NCBI GenBank assembly: GCA_029433525.1
Contig: JAQTIF010000002.1
Span: forward strand, 124,001-188,000
Length of the DNA: 64,000 nt
Source of the DNA: Enterobacteriaceae bacterium ESL0689
GTDB lineage: Bacteria; Pseudomonadota; Gammaproteobacteria; Enterobacterales; Enterobacteriaceae
Direction: 5' to 3'
Shown here: positions 28,863 to 36,417 of the stretch, in pieces
Position numbering within the stretch: position 1 is the stretch's first letter
Layout: every line of letters begins with the position of its first letter
Notes under the pieces: generated by a model
Told to the model about the DNA's origin: nothing
Database searches by the model: none
The model's input: only the letters and a program-made list of their open reading frames with translations
Made by a program: the position numbers and the translations under genes

Positions 28863-29276
28863 TCAAACATAATATTCGCGCTCAATAAAAGTACCGATGA
28901 TCCTGTCATGCATCTCAAAAGATTTTGAGTACCCCAGTGTCTTACGATTCAGTCGCTTTAACCGGTTACGCAGATTCAGGTTTTCCCGTTCAATCCGCTG
29001 CGTGTAAAGCTTACCCCTGATATGTTTTTTATCCGGCAGTATGTCATATGCGCTGAAGTTATCGGTACACCAGAAGGCGACATGAAAACCTGACAGTAAT
29101 CTCAGTAACCTGCGCAGTGTCTTTTTGCTCCTGCGCCCAAAAGTAGGCGCAATAATACGTTTGAGACGAGGCTCCCACGCATACCACAGCCAGCGTTGCT
29201 GCTTTTTACTGCCAGCAAAAGACCACATCTCATCCACTTCACAGATAAGCTGGATTTGCAGATTATCCAGCGGCAA
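28863..29276 (-). CDS. insB: IS1 InsB transposase part
   Basis: This frame encodes the catalytic DDE part of the IS1 transposase. CEVDEMWSFAGSKKQQRWLW, CTDNFSAYDILPDKKHIRGK, and YTQRIERENLNLRNRLKRLN followed by LGYSKSFEMHD match IS1 InsB. It is not expected to be translated alone; it is made as an InsAB' fusion by -1 frameshifting from insA. The catalytic frame is intact to its end at 28863. Confidence 0.88.
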   Translation of the reverse strand: MPLDNLQIQLICEVDEMWSFAGSKKQQRWLWYAWEPRLKRIIAPTFGRRSKKTLRRLLRLLSGFHVAFWCTDNFSAYDILPDKKHIRGKLYTQRIERENLNLRNRLKRLNRKTLGYSKSFEMHDRIIGTFIEREYYV

Positions 29277-29281
29277 TGTGG

Positions 29282-29557
29282 TTACACATCGTGGGGCGGG
29301 TTTTTTAAAGTGCGGACAACGGCATTAATGCTGATATGCAGAGTCCGTGCGGTATCACGGATACCGGCATTATTCATAGCAAGGTCAACAATTTGTTCTT
29401 TCATGCCGGGGTGGCAGGCTCGATAAGCGTAATCGGTCTGGAAAGTACGACAGCATGACTGACAACGATAGCGCTGAAATCCGGACTTACCCACGCCATG
29501 CTTTTTAACGGGTTCAGTTTGTTTACAAAACGGGCATGCTACGTCAATTTTAGCCAT
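29282..29557 (-). CDS. insA: IS1 InsA DNA-binding protein
   Basis: InsA is the 91-aa regulator and DNA-binding part of the IS1 transposase. It has the zinc-finger cysteines in CPFCKQTEP and RCQSC, then a helix-turn-helix (RDTARTLHISINAVVRTLKN). The start is the ATG at 29555-29557, MAKIDVACPFC. The A-AAA-AAC slippery heptamer of IS1 is present at 29300-29306 on the minus strand, just before the insA stop, so the InsAB' transposase could still be made. The frame upstream of 29557 is non-coding IS end. Confidence 0.88.
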   Translation of the reverse strand: MAKIDVACPFCKQTEPVKKHGVGKSGFQRYRCQSCCRTFQTDYAYRACHPGMKEQIVDLAMNNAGIRDTARTLHISINAVVRTLKNPPHDV

Positions 29558-29617
29558 CTGGTGTCTCTGATAAAAAGAGCGATTATATAACATGATCAAT
29601 ATGTTGAATACATGACC

Positions 29618-29755
29618 AAAAAACCGTAGCGTGTACACATAGTACGTGAGGATTTTGGGCGCTACCCAGAGCCAAAATAGCCAATAAATAGCCAGTAAAT
29701 AGCCAGTAAATAGCCAGTAAATAGCCAGTAAAATAGCCAGTAAAATAGCCTAATT
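29618..29755 (+). repeat. Truncated dispersed repeat with an 11-12-bp tandem expansion
   Basis: From 29626 the sequence follows the core of the ~144-bp repeat (CCGTAGCG, ACATAGTACGTGAGGATTTT), but the left third is missing at the IS1 border. In the other copies the right part has a single GGCAAGTAAAATAGCC. Here it is expanded to seven tandem units of the form AGCCAGTAAAT or AGCCAGTAAAAT (about 29679-29750), then ends in CCTAATTGGCCG. The tract is a probable variable-number repeat. The 190 bases up to 29944 are AT-rich and empty. Confidence 0.8.
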
Positions 29756-29944
29756 GGCCGGACTTTATTAATCCATAATGCAGTATTGATACAATTCAGT
29801 ATTATTCCTGATTCATCTAATTCACCGATATTTATATTTACTCCATGAATTCCATGTTTTTATTAAATAATTTGCGAAAGAAAATTATAGTTGCATTAAT
29901 ATAACTTAAAATGATAACTAAAGTTTTCATATCGGTTGCCGATA

Positions 29945-30505
29945 ATGATTACCTCACTGGATTTCCAGAATATTTTTATGTGTGACACAAATCAAAAGAT
30001 TAAAATTTATGCTGTATATTGGGAAGGTCCATTCTCGTTAGATGCTATAGCGCAGGACAAACCCAGCCGTATTGTAAAAGATTGGTATTGCCTTTATCAG
30101 ATTTATGGAGAGCATCCCACATATGGCCGTGATGTGCTGTTATACATAGGTAAAACAGAAAGAGATATAAAAGAAAGACTATCAGAACATTACAACCGAT
30201 TTTCTAATCAGTGCGATGAGGTTAAGATTTTCCTGGCTTCATTTGGTGAATTTACAAGCTGGCATGAAATGCGTGAAGGAAACTATGATCCTGTCAGTAA
30301 AGATAATACCGAACTCAATGCAATTGAATCACTGTTAATCTATGCCCATCAACCTGCTTATAACAGTAAATCACTCATAACTCCTGCATTTGAAGGAAAA
30401 GTTTTCCGCGTGTTTAATACTGGCAGAAGAAAATCACTCATGCCGGAAATAAGCACTCAGTTTTATCGTGATGATATGACCATTGTCAAAAAAGATACGC
30501 TATGA
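29945..30505 (+). CDS. GIY-YIG-like nuclease-fold protein, 186 aa
   Basis: The protein carries what looks like a GIY-YIG core: WYCLYQIYGEHPTYGRDVLL then YIGKTERDIKERLSEH (the GIY is degenerate, the YIG and the arginine are conserved), and an ELNAIESLLIYAHQPAYNSK segment with the candidate catalytic Glu and Asn. The N-terminus and the C-terminal ~35 residues (FRVFNTGRRKSLMPEIS) are not recognised. Possible roles are a restriction or homing-type endonuclease, or a host-defence nuclease. I took ATG 29945 as start; the TTG at 29936 is also open, and no strong ribosome site is visible. It stands alone, AT-rich, beside the IS1. Confidence 0.65.
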   Translation: MITSLDFQNIFMCDTNQKIKIYAVYWEGPFSLDAIAQDKPSRIVKDWYCLYQIYGEHPTYGRDVLLYIGKTERDIKERLSEHYNRFSNQCDEVKIFLASFGEFTSWHEMREGNYDPVSKDNTELNAIESLLIYAHQPAYNSKSLITPAFEGKVFRVFNTGRRKSLMPEISTQFYRDDMTIVKKDTL

Positions 30506-30764
30506 GTTTCCCTCCTGAGATCCATAAAACATGCGATAAAAACCGTGTCCGCATACTGTAGTGACTGATAAAGATAGTGTCAGGATCGAGCCGTGTGCTG
30601 GTGCCGTTGAGTTTTCTGGTGCAGAACGGAAAAGTAGCTTGCGTCACTTTCCCGTTCTGCGTGGTTAAAATGACGCACTGGTCTGGCGCAATATGTTAAA
30701 AATCTCAGTCTGCGGCAGTATATACAGGCTGGCGAAGTGGCGCTCTCAAAAAGAGCGCTGCTCT

Positions 30765-31067
30765 TTACAGTGCAAATCCGTAGTGAGAACCATCCGGCAG
30801 CTCAACATCAAGACGCAGTTTTCCGCCAGTCGCTTCAATGTAGCGTTTCAGCGTGGACAGTTTCAGATCTCGTCCCGGCTTTTCCATACTGGCAACGGTA
30901 GGCTGCCGGATGCCCAGAGCCTGAGCCATTTCTGCCTGCGTTTTCTGCACTTTCTCACGCAGTTCGGCAAGATGAATATTTAGCAGGATGTCTGCCGCCA
31001 TCACCTGCGCATCGGCCATAACTTCCGGTTTTTCATCTGCAAGAAGCTGTTCGAGCGTTCTGCCCAT
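30765..31067 (-). CDS. HigA-type XRE antitoxin, 100 aa
   Basis: The product has an XRE helix-turn-helix (TQAEMAQALGIRQPTVASME, then KPGRDLKLSTLKRYIEATGG) after a helical N-terminus (LEQLLADEKPEVMADAQVMA). It is the antitoxin of the pair with the upstream toxin, which it should bind and neutralise while repressing the promoter. AAGGAG precedes the ATG, and it starts 11 bases after the toxin stop. The toxin-first order is typical of HigBA. The 260 bases after it hold a GCGCTC/GAGCGC hairpin but no gene. Confidence 0.85.
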   Translation of the reverse strand: MGRTLEQLLADEKPEVMADAQVMAADILLNIHLAELREKVQKTQAEMAQALGIRQPTVASMEKPGRDLKLSTLKRYIEATGGKLRLDVELPDGSHYGFAL

Positions 31068-31078
31068 CGTATTACTCC

Positions 31079-31426
31079 TTATTCATCTAACATATTCAGA
31101 TAATTAGTCAATTCCCGATCGGCAACCGTAATCATCTGGTGATAAAAGCGTTTTTCATTACCCACCTTATTACCAGCACAAAGCAGAATGCCGGTTCGGT
31201 GAGGGTCGAAAGCGAAAAATATCCGTATAGGATCGCCCCGGCTCTGTACACGCAGCTCTTTCATGTTGTTGTAGCGGGAACCTTTGATCGTATCGACATA
31301 AGGCCGGGGCAATCCCGGCCCCCTTTCCCGCAAAACAAGTAGCGACGCCAGCACACAAGCCCTATCAGTTGCACAAAGCGCACTAAACCAATCGTCAAAT
31401 CGATCCGTCGTCTTAATAGCCCACAC
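31079..31426 (-). CDS. HigB/RelE-superfamily toxin, 115 aa
   Basis: The protein belongs to the Gp49-like HigB toxins of the RelE fold, which cut mRNA on the ribosome. TTDRFDDWFSAL, RPYVDTIKGSRYNNMKELRV, IRIFFAFDP and LLCAGNKVGNEKRFY are the family stretches; the Lys/Arg/Tyr of the last one lie near the active site. The start is a GTG at 31424-31426 with GAGAGG upstream. The gene looks intact, unlike the RelE remnant at 2.8-3.1 kb. Confidence 0.85.
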   Translation of the reverse strand: MWAIKTTDRFDDWFSALCATDRACVLASLLVLRERGPGLPRPYVDTIKGSRYNNMKELRVQSRGDPIRIFFAFDPHRTGILLCAGNKVGNEKRFYHQMITVADRELTNYLNMLDE

Positions 31427-31440
31427 AGGAACCTCTCATA

Positions 31441-31460
31441 ATATAGATCAAAAACTATAT
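31441..31460. promoter_or_regulatory. Candidate operator/promoter of the toxin-antitoxin pair
   Basis: An inverted repeat ATATAG-N8-CTATAT lies 15-34 bases before the toxin GTG. A TATATT -10-like hexamer on the minus strand overlaps it. An XRE antitoxin bound here would block its own promoter. This is inferred from position only. Confidence 0.45.
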
Positions 31461-31718
31461 AGATGCAAATCAATAATGAAGATAATGCTGTTTTGTCAGA
31501 CCAAATGCACACCCATTTGTCGGGAAGTGGAAAACATGTTCCCGTTACTGGATTAAGAATGTGAAAATCAATCGCCACATTGCGGTACAGATCACATAAG
31601 CGCTGTGAGTGACGCCAGGTTAAGGGCACCATCCACAGGCAATATTACGTATCAGAGGAAATACATCCGGTTTGTCAGTACAGGAAGGAAGAATGGTTTA
31701 TGCGCCAGAAGATTTTTA
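31461..31718. other. Gap between the toxin-antitoxin pair and repeat copy 4
   Basis: No gene is supported here. On the minus strand, 31632 down to about 31470 reads MVPLTWRHSQRLCDLYRNVA, then PLPDKWVCIWSDKT, which looks protein-like. However, the same frame runs on through the toxin gene without a ribosome site. It may be the remnant of another gene. Confidence 0.25.
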
Positions 31719-31862
31719 GAGCCTATTCCATTAGGCGTTATTGGCGCAGCCAGTTTGGACACGGACAGCGCGGAGAAACCGCAGCGTACACGGAGTACGT
31801 GAGGATTTCGAGCACTGCCCAGGGCCAAAATGGCAAGTAAAATAGCCTAATGGGATAGGCTC
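31719..31862 (+). repeat. ~144-bp TIR repeat, copy 4 (full length)
   Basis: This is a full copy with left end GAGCCTATTCCATTAGGC (31719-31736) and right end GCCTAATGGGATAGGCTC (31845-31862), inverted repeats with one mismatch. The core is almost base-for-base the same as copy 1, including GTACACGGAGTACGTGAGG. It has no coding capacity. Confidence 0.9.
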
Positions 31863-31913
31863 TTATTGATAAGAACAGGACATCCCGTTTCTCCTCACTG
31901 TAAGGATAGTTGT

Positions 31914-31999
31914 CACCCCTTGTGAAAAATCAGTCTGAGGGGATGGAGTGACAAATGAAACGTATTTCTCCTGAACGAAGTCAGAAAGAGAATAAATAA
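31914..31999 (+). pseudogene. Transposase 5' stub A
   Basis: ATG 31955 opens a 14-residue frame, MKRISPERSQKENK, with GGATGG upstream. MKRISPER is how several transposase OrfA proteins begin. The same leader and start region recurs, diverged, at 34149-34215. The stub is followed at 35 bases by the stop of the 462-aa gene. Confidence 0.4.
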
Positions 32000-32033
32000 C
32001 GGTTTTGTCATCAGACATTGACTGATTCCATAT

Positions 32034-33422
32034 CTACTTTGAATAAGATATTGCGTCTTTTGTCACTGATAAACCATCAATTTTTGTCTCCATTATATCC
32101 CATAGCGCATATTTTCTTTTATGCGTAATAAAAAGAGATTTAAAATAATCCTCTGTCGATGGTACCTGTGTTGTCCATGTGATACCTTTGCTATAATCAA
32201 TGCTTTTTTTCATATCTGATGCGGCATAACCATAATATTTACTTTGTGAACGGCTAATATTATCCTCAACCAATATTCGGCGAAGAAGTGTCGCTAAATA
32301 TCCATGACCTTGTTTGTAAAGAGTGCTCGATAAAGAGCGAACAAATGATCCACTAAAAAAAGAAAGCATTTCAGAAACTTCTTTTGTTTCCGCATGAGCT
32401 ATTTCATTAGCTATTTTATCATACGAACCTGTCTCTGATAGAAAGAAGATAACAAAGGGAAAACCTTTCTCTTTTGCCATATCAATAAATAGCTGCAATG
32501 GCTCTGTGGTTTTGTCTATCTTTTTATAAAGATTATAAAAAACAACATTACAGCGTTTCTTAAACTCGTCAATACAAAGTGCTTTGACCCGTGGAATATC
32601 ACCTTCTTCGATTAATGCCTGAGCCAGAACTTCAGCCCATTTATTGCGAAGTCCGGCATGATCAACATATTCATCTTCTTTTATTTTATTAAGTACCAGA
32701 ATCGCTTCCTCAGTACAGAGCTCATTAACCAGCAACTCAGCAAAATTAATAATGTACTCTGGATGAATCCGTTTTCCTTTTTTCAAACATTGCCTGACGA
32801 AATCAATATCCAGAATATAAAGACTTAATTCAACCGCAGCATTGACATTATCGTGAGTAAAGAAATATTCTCTTAAAGAACGGATAACATCATAACCAAG
32901 GTCTCTTTTATGATCGTTAAACACACTAAAAGAAAAATAGCTCTCCTTTTTAAGTACAGAGATTATTTTATCTGCAATAATATTGCTATCTTTATCTCTT
33001 TGCAGCGAAAGCGCTTTTAACCAGATATCAACAATACTATTATAATAATTCATCCAGCTACCGCTTGATGTGTCTGCAATCTGACATAGCTTTTCAAAAG
33101 TTACCAGGAGATCATGACAAAAAGTCTCTGTTTTCTCAGGCAGTATTAATACTGTTTTTTCAAGTGGTAAAACAATGTTTCTGTATAGTTCTTCAAAAAA
33201 ATCATCGGCCGCATAATAGTCATAAAACCGTTTAAGTTTTAGTTTTCTTTTATATTCACTTTCTGCTTTTTTCAGCGCTTCATCTGGCGATGCAAGATAC
33301 TGACTGATGAGTAATGATTTAGCCTGTTTGTTATCCTCAACAAGAGCACAGATTATCTCCATAAGCTGTTCAGCAGACATCGTGCTCATCATTTTGAGTT
33401 GTTTCTGATTCAGTGTTGACAT
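32034..33422 (-). CDS. Uncharacterised 462-aa cytoplasmic protein
   Basis: I do not recognise this protein with certainty. It is all-helical in appearance and lysine-rich, with no signal peptide or membrane segment. The N-terminus reads MSAEQLMEIICALVEDNKQA, then YKRKLKLKRFYDYYAADDFF. Helical pairs in the middle (AVELSLYILDIDFVRQCLKK, EEAILVLNKIKEDEYVDHAG) resemble TPR/SEL-like repeats. The layout recalls DUF6880-type proteins, whose function is unknown; that link is weak. I chose ATG 33420-33422, since AGGAT lies eight bases upstream; the ATG two codons earlier is too close. It is AT-rich and flanked by two transposase stubs, which suggests transfer. Confidence 0.7.
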   Translation of the reverse strand: MSTLNQKQLKMMSTMSAEQLMEIICALVEDNKQAKSLLISQYLASPDEALKKAESEYKRKLKLKRFYDYYAADDFFEELYRNIVLPLEKTVLILPEKTETFCHDLLVTFEKLCQIADTSSGSWMNYYNSIVDIWLKALSLQRDKDSNIIADKIISVLKKESYFSFSVFNDHKRDLGYDVIRSLREYFFTHDNVNAAVELSLYILDIDFVRQCLKKGKRIHPEYIINFAELLVNELCTEEAILVLNKIKEDEYVDHAGLRNKWAEVLAQALIEEGDIPRVKALCIDEFKKRCNVVFYNLYKKIDKTTEPLQLFIDMAKEKGFPFVIFFLSETGSYDKIANEIAHAETKEVSEMLSFFSGSFVRSLSSTLYKQGHGYLATLLRRILVEDNISRSQSKYYGYAASDMKKSIDYSKGITWTTQVPSTEDYFKSLFITHKRKYALWDIMETKIDGLSVTKDAISYSK

Positions 33423-33689
33423 AATCATATCCTGATGTTTTGAAAGAAGCCGGGGAATTTAATTGTACCAACACTATAATATGATATTCAACATAATAAT
33501 TAACCAGATGATCTTGATGACTATTCATGATACAAAACCATGTGTTTTATCACCTGAACTGGCATCGCTTAAGTACAAATACTGAAAGGCATGGGATTAT
33601 CATACTGACAGGCATCACGAAATCGGGCATGATGAAAAAGGTCAGCGTCGTGCAGATCATTAAAAAACTTTTATTATCGGGAGTCATAG

Positions 33690-34094
33690 ATGAATTTCAG
33701 AATTGCGGTTCCAGTTTTAATGCTGACAATGATGTTTACTATGAATGTCTACGCTTTGCAGGATTGTTCACAGGCCATCAATGATACGGAAGTATTAAAT
33801 TGTTCCACAACGAATAAAACGGAGGCCGAAGCCTTGCTGAATACCGCATACGCTAACGCTCAAAATCGTATCGATCAGGTTTTTATCAGTGACCCGGTGA
33901 TGAAAAAAGCGTATCTGAATGCATTTATCAAAACGCAGCGGGCCTGGCTGAAATTTCGTGATCTGCAATGTGCGCTAAAAGCACATCCGGCAGCAGAAGG
34001 CTCGAATCTGCGGCTGGACTTTATGAATCAATGTATCACGCAATTTAATACTGAGCGCAGCAAAACATTGCAGGAAATACCTTACGAGCAGTAA
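33690..34094 (+). CDS. LprI-like (DUF1311) secreted protein, 134 aa
   Basis: The product begins with a Sec signal peptide (FRIAVPVLMLTMMFTMNVYA) followed by the LprI/DUF1311 domain: four cysteines (DCSQA, VLNCS, LQCAL, NQCIT) that can form two disulfides, and the hallmark QRAWLKFRDLQC. LprI-like proteins act on lysozyme or at the envelope. The ATG has GGGAG upstream. It diverges from the 462-aa gene, with 267 bases between them. Confidence 0.8.
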   Translation: MNFRIAVPVLMLTMMFTMNVYALQDCSQAINDTEVLNCSTTNKTEAEALLNTAYANAQNRIDQVFISDPVMKKAYLNAFIKTQRAWLKFRDLQCALKAHPAAEGSNLRLDFMNQCITQFNTERSKTLQEIPYEQ

Positions 34095-34148
34095 TGTTCT
34101 GTACTGGTAATGTTATATATGGCGGCAGGTCCTTCAGTCACAGAACCG

Positions 34149-34215
34149 TATCACCCGCTTCGGAAAATTTAATCTGCGAGTAAGAGTGACAAATAAAAAG
34201 TATCTCTCCTGAGCG
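34149..34215 (+). pseudogene. Transposase 5' stub B
   Basis: The bases here match stub A (31914-31980) with substitutions: AGTGACAAATAAAAAGTATC, then TCTCCTGAGCG, against AGTGACAAATGAAACGTATT, then TCTCCTGAACG in A. The ATG has become ATA, so nothing is encoded. Its importance is that it brackets the 462-aa and LprI-like genes with stub A. Confidence 0.4.
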
Positions 34216-34256
34216 TAACACCGTCACATTTATGAAGCCATACTGACAGTCACTTA

Positions 34257-34276
34257 GAGCCTATCTCATTAGGCTC
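34257..34276 (+). repeat. Solo palindrome made of repeat ends
   Basis: GAGCCTATCTCATTAGGCTC consists of just the two outer ends of the ~144-bp element joined back to back. It forms a 7-bp stem with a 6-base loop and lies 86 bases after the shiA stop, where it may help end transcription. Confidence 0.7.
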
Positions 34277-34362
34277 TTAGCTCCCCCGAAAAAGCCAGCA
34301 AGTGGATTCTGCCGGGGGAATCGTCAATAACCCGATAACTGATTTCACCAAATCAAAAATAC

Positions 34363-35685
34363 TTATGCATGAGCGGGTTTTTTCATCCATGCGGCGGTGA
34401 GTGCTGAGATCAGACATCCTATAGTCAGGTATATCGCCACGCTGTGCCATGAACCATTAAAATGCGTCACTAATGCAGTGGCAATAAAAGGGGTGAATCC
34501 TCCCCCGACCACACTGGCGACCTGGTAACCGACACCGGCACCACTGTAGCGATAGCGGGCACCAAACATTTCAGTGAACATCGGTTGCTGTACACACACC
34601 ACCATATCATGAGCGATATTAGCCAGCAGTAATGCAAAAAACAGGATCCACAGATAGGCGTGGTATTCGAGAGCGATAAAAAAGGGAAAAGCACTTAATG
34701 TGCCGATTAACGCACCCGTGATATAAATTCGCCGACGGCCAAAACGATCAGCCAGCCAGGCGAAGAAAGGGATGGTCAGGCAGCTAATAGCACCAATGAT
34801 TAAGCCGATATTGAGAAATAATTCTCGTGATAATCCCAGGTGCTGCGTCGAGTAATTGAGTGCAAAAGCCGTCACAATATACATCGTTAGTAGCTCGCAC
34901 AAACGCAGCGCGATAATCTGCAAAAAAGCGCCAGGATGGAGGAGTAATGCTTCGACAACGGGCAGATATTTCATCTGCGAGCGATCTCTTGTTTCTCGTT
35001 GCTGCTTTTCAAATTCCGCTGATTCGCTCATGCCATTGCGGATCCATAATGTCACCAGCACCAGCACAATGCTGAACAGAAAAGGAATGCGCCAGCCCCA
35101 GCTAAGAAATTGCTCGTTGCTGGTATTGGCGCTGATAATCGAAACCATGCCAGTGGAGAGCAGCAGGCCGACACCATAACCCACCTGCACGCCACTACTA
35201 TAAAACGCTTTTTTCTTTTCCGGCGCACACTCTACCGCCAGTAACGCCGCGCCGCCCCATTCACCGCCAACAGCAAATCCCTGAATGGCCCGTAAAATAA
35301 CCAGTAAAACAGGTGCCCACCAGCCAATCTGATTAAATGAAGGCAACAGACCAATGCAGGTCGTCGCAAGGCCCATCATCCAGACCGTCATTATCAACAT
35401 CCGTTTACGCCCGAGGCGGTCGCCAAAGTGGCCAAAGATGATGCCTCCTAAGGGACGAAACAGAAAGCCCACGCCGAAGGTGGCGAAAGCGGCAAGGTTT
35501 CCCATAGCCTGGCTCACATTCGGGAAAAATTCGTGGTTAAACACCAGCGCGGCAGTAATGCCGTACAGCAAAAAATCATACCAGTCAACCACCGCGCCAG
35601 CAAAACTACCCCATGCGGCTCTTCTGGCGCGATTAAGTGAACAAGATGCCCTGGCGGGCTGGGGGGAACTCAACGTGCGGTCCAT
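34363..35685 (-). CDS. shiA: ShiA, shikimate transporter
   Basis: ShiA is a proton-linked shikimate importer of the MHS branch of the major facilitator superfamily with twelve membrane segments. It is 440 aa (E. coli 438). GSFAGAVVDWYDFLLYGITA, FGHFGDRLGRKRMLIMTVWM, GFAVGGEWGGAALLAVECAP and MFTEMFGARYRYSGAGVGYQ are near identical to ShiA; other MHS members differ in these. It is the first backbone gene after the island, and in K-12 it lies in the same region as tmaR, sbcB and his. Confidence 0.93.
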   Translation of the reverse strand: MDRTLSSPQPARASCSLNRARRAAWGSFAGAVVDWYDFLLYGITAALVFNHEFFPNVSQAMGNLAAFATFGVGFLFRPLGGIIFGHFGDRLGRKRMLIMTVWMMGLATTCIGLLPSFNQIGWWAPVLLVILRAIQGFAVGGEWGGAALLAVECAPEKKKAFYSSGVQVGYGVGLLLSTGMVSIISANTSNEQFLSWGWRIPFLFSIVLVLVTLWIRNGMSESAEFEKQQRETRDRSQMKYLPVVEALLLHPGAFLQIIALRLCELLTMYIVTAFALNYSTQHLGLSRELFLNIGLIIGAISCLTIPFFAWLADRFGRRRIYITGALIGTLSAFPFFIALEYHAYLWILFFALLLANIAHDMVVCVQQPMFTEMFGARYRYSGAGVGYQVASVVGGGFTPFIATALVTHFNGSWHSVAIYLTIGCLISALTAAWMKKPAHA

Positions 35686-35712
35686 ATCTATCCTGTCTGT
35701 CGTAATATAAAA

Positions 35713-35856
35713 GTTTGTCCCATCAGGCTATTTGACGTGCCATTCTGGCTCCCGGCAGTGGCCGAGATCCTCACGTACTACCTGTACGCTGCGGTTTCTC
35801 CGCGCTGTCCGTCTCCAGACTGGCTACACCAGTAACATCTGATGGGATAGCTTCTA
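35713..35856 (-). repeat. ~144-bp TIR repeat, copy 6 (reverse, diverged)
   Basis: This is a diverged, reverse-oriented copy in the 396-base gap between shiA and tmaR. The core complement CTCACGTACTACCTGTACGC, then TGCGGTTTCTCCGCGCTGTC is clear, and its ends are degenerate versions of the terminal repeats (ATGGGATAGC at 35842-35851). No gene is visible in the rest of the gap (35857-36081). Confidence 0.8.
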
Positions 35857-36081
35857 AGTCATTATTGGAATAAACGCTGTTTCAGTCGCGTTTTACCAAG
35901 AGTACCGCGCCGCAGGATAAGAGAAAAGATTTTTACCGTTCAGGATGCATTTAAAGACGTGAAATGAGACCAGTAATCTAACAGCGTAATACCGTTTCCG
36001 GGATAAAGGGGCGAGCGCTTGATGATCCGCCATCTCGCCCCCTTGCCCGCTAGCGAACATAACCGCTGTTCGACAGCATGA

Positions 36082-36417
36082 TTATCCCGCCGTTTTATCT
36101 TCGGCCTTCGCTTCCCCCATCACTTTCAGCTTTTTAGAGATATCACGTCGTTCTTTCGAGAGTTCAGCGTTCTTAATGATGTAATCATCCACGCGATCTT
36201 CATAATCACTTTTCATGCTGGCAATAATGCTCTGTATTGCCTCAACACTCATCCCCGGCTTGATATAGTCGCTCAGATTATCCAGCAACAATACGCGCTT
36301 CTGGTTATCACGGATCTTTTTTTCAGCATCCTGAATTTCACGCTGTAACTTATTTTTTCGACGGTACAGACGAACAAATTCAACCACATTCTGGAAAGAC
36401 GGTTTGACTATTTCCAT
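36082..36417 (-). CDS. tmaR: TmaR (YeeX), polar PTS enzyme I organiser
   Basis: TmaR forms polar clusters in E. coli and recruits enzyme I of the sugar phosphotransferase system to the pole. It is 111 aa from the ATG at 36415-36417 (GGGGG upstream); E. coli has 109. The sequence is nearly all coiled coil: [40 protein letters not shown], and [20 protein letters not shown]. Only the tail (KAEDKTAG) differs. The ten extra upstream codons in the open frame are not supported. Confidence 0.94.
   Translation of the reverse strand: MEIVKPSFQNVVEFVRLYRRKNKLQREIQDAEKKIRDNQKRVLLLDNLSDYIKPGMSVEAIQSIIASMKSDYEDRVDDYIIKNAELSKERRDISKKLKVMGEAKAEDKTAG

Larger units (their letters stand above)
28834..29617 (-). 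mobile_element. IS1-family insertion sequence, 784 bp
   Basis: The element has insA and insB in the IS1 arrangement. The ends form imperfect inverted repeats: low end GGTGGTGTATTCAATATGTT, high end complement GGTCATGTATTCAACATATT. Its length fits IS1 (about 770 bp). The flanks (TAAAAATAG and AAAAAACCG) are not an obvious 8-9-bp target duplication. At the high-coordinate end it abuts a copy of the dispersed repeat that has lost its left part, so insertion was followed by, or caused, a deletion. Confidence 0.88.

Noticed and set aside
28825-29626. IS1 target-site duplication from the A-rich flanks
   Set aside because: The flanks share only A-runs; no 8-9-base identity is present.
29676-29755. 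CRISPR-like array
   Set aside because: The units are 11-12 bases, directly abutting, without unique spacers. They are a tandem expansion inside a known repeat copy.
31261-31632. 123-aa minus-strand frame beside the toxin gene
   Set aside because: It overlaps the well-supported toxin gene in another frame and has no ribosome site. Its first part is only noted as a possible remnant.
34149-34280. tRNA gene near shiA, as asn tRNAs lie in this area in K-12
   Set aside because: No cloverleaf or TTCGA-type T-loop sequence was found in the gaps around shiA.
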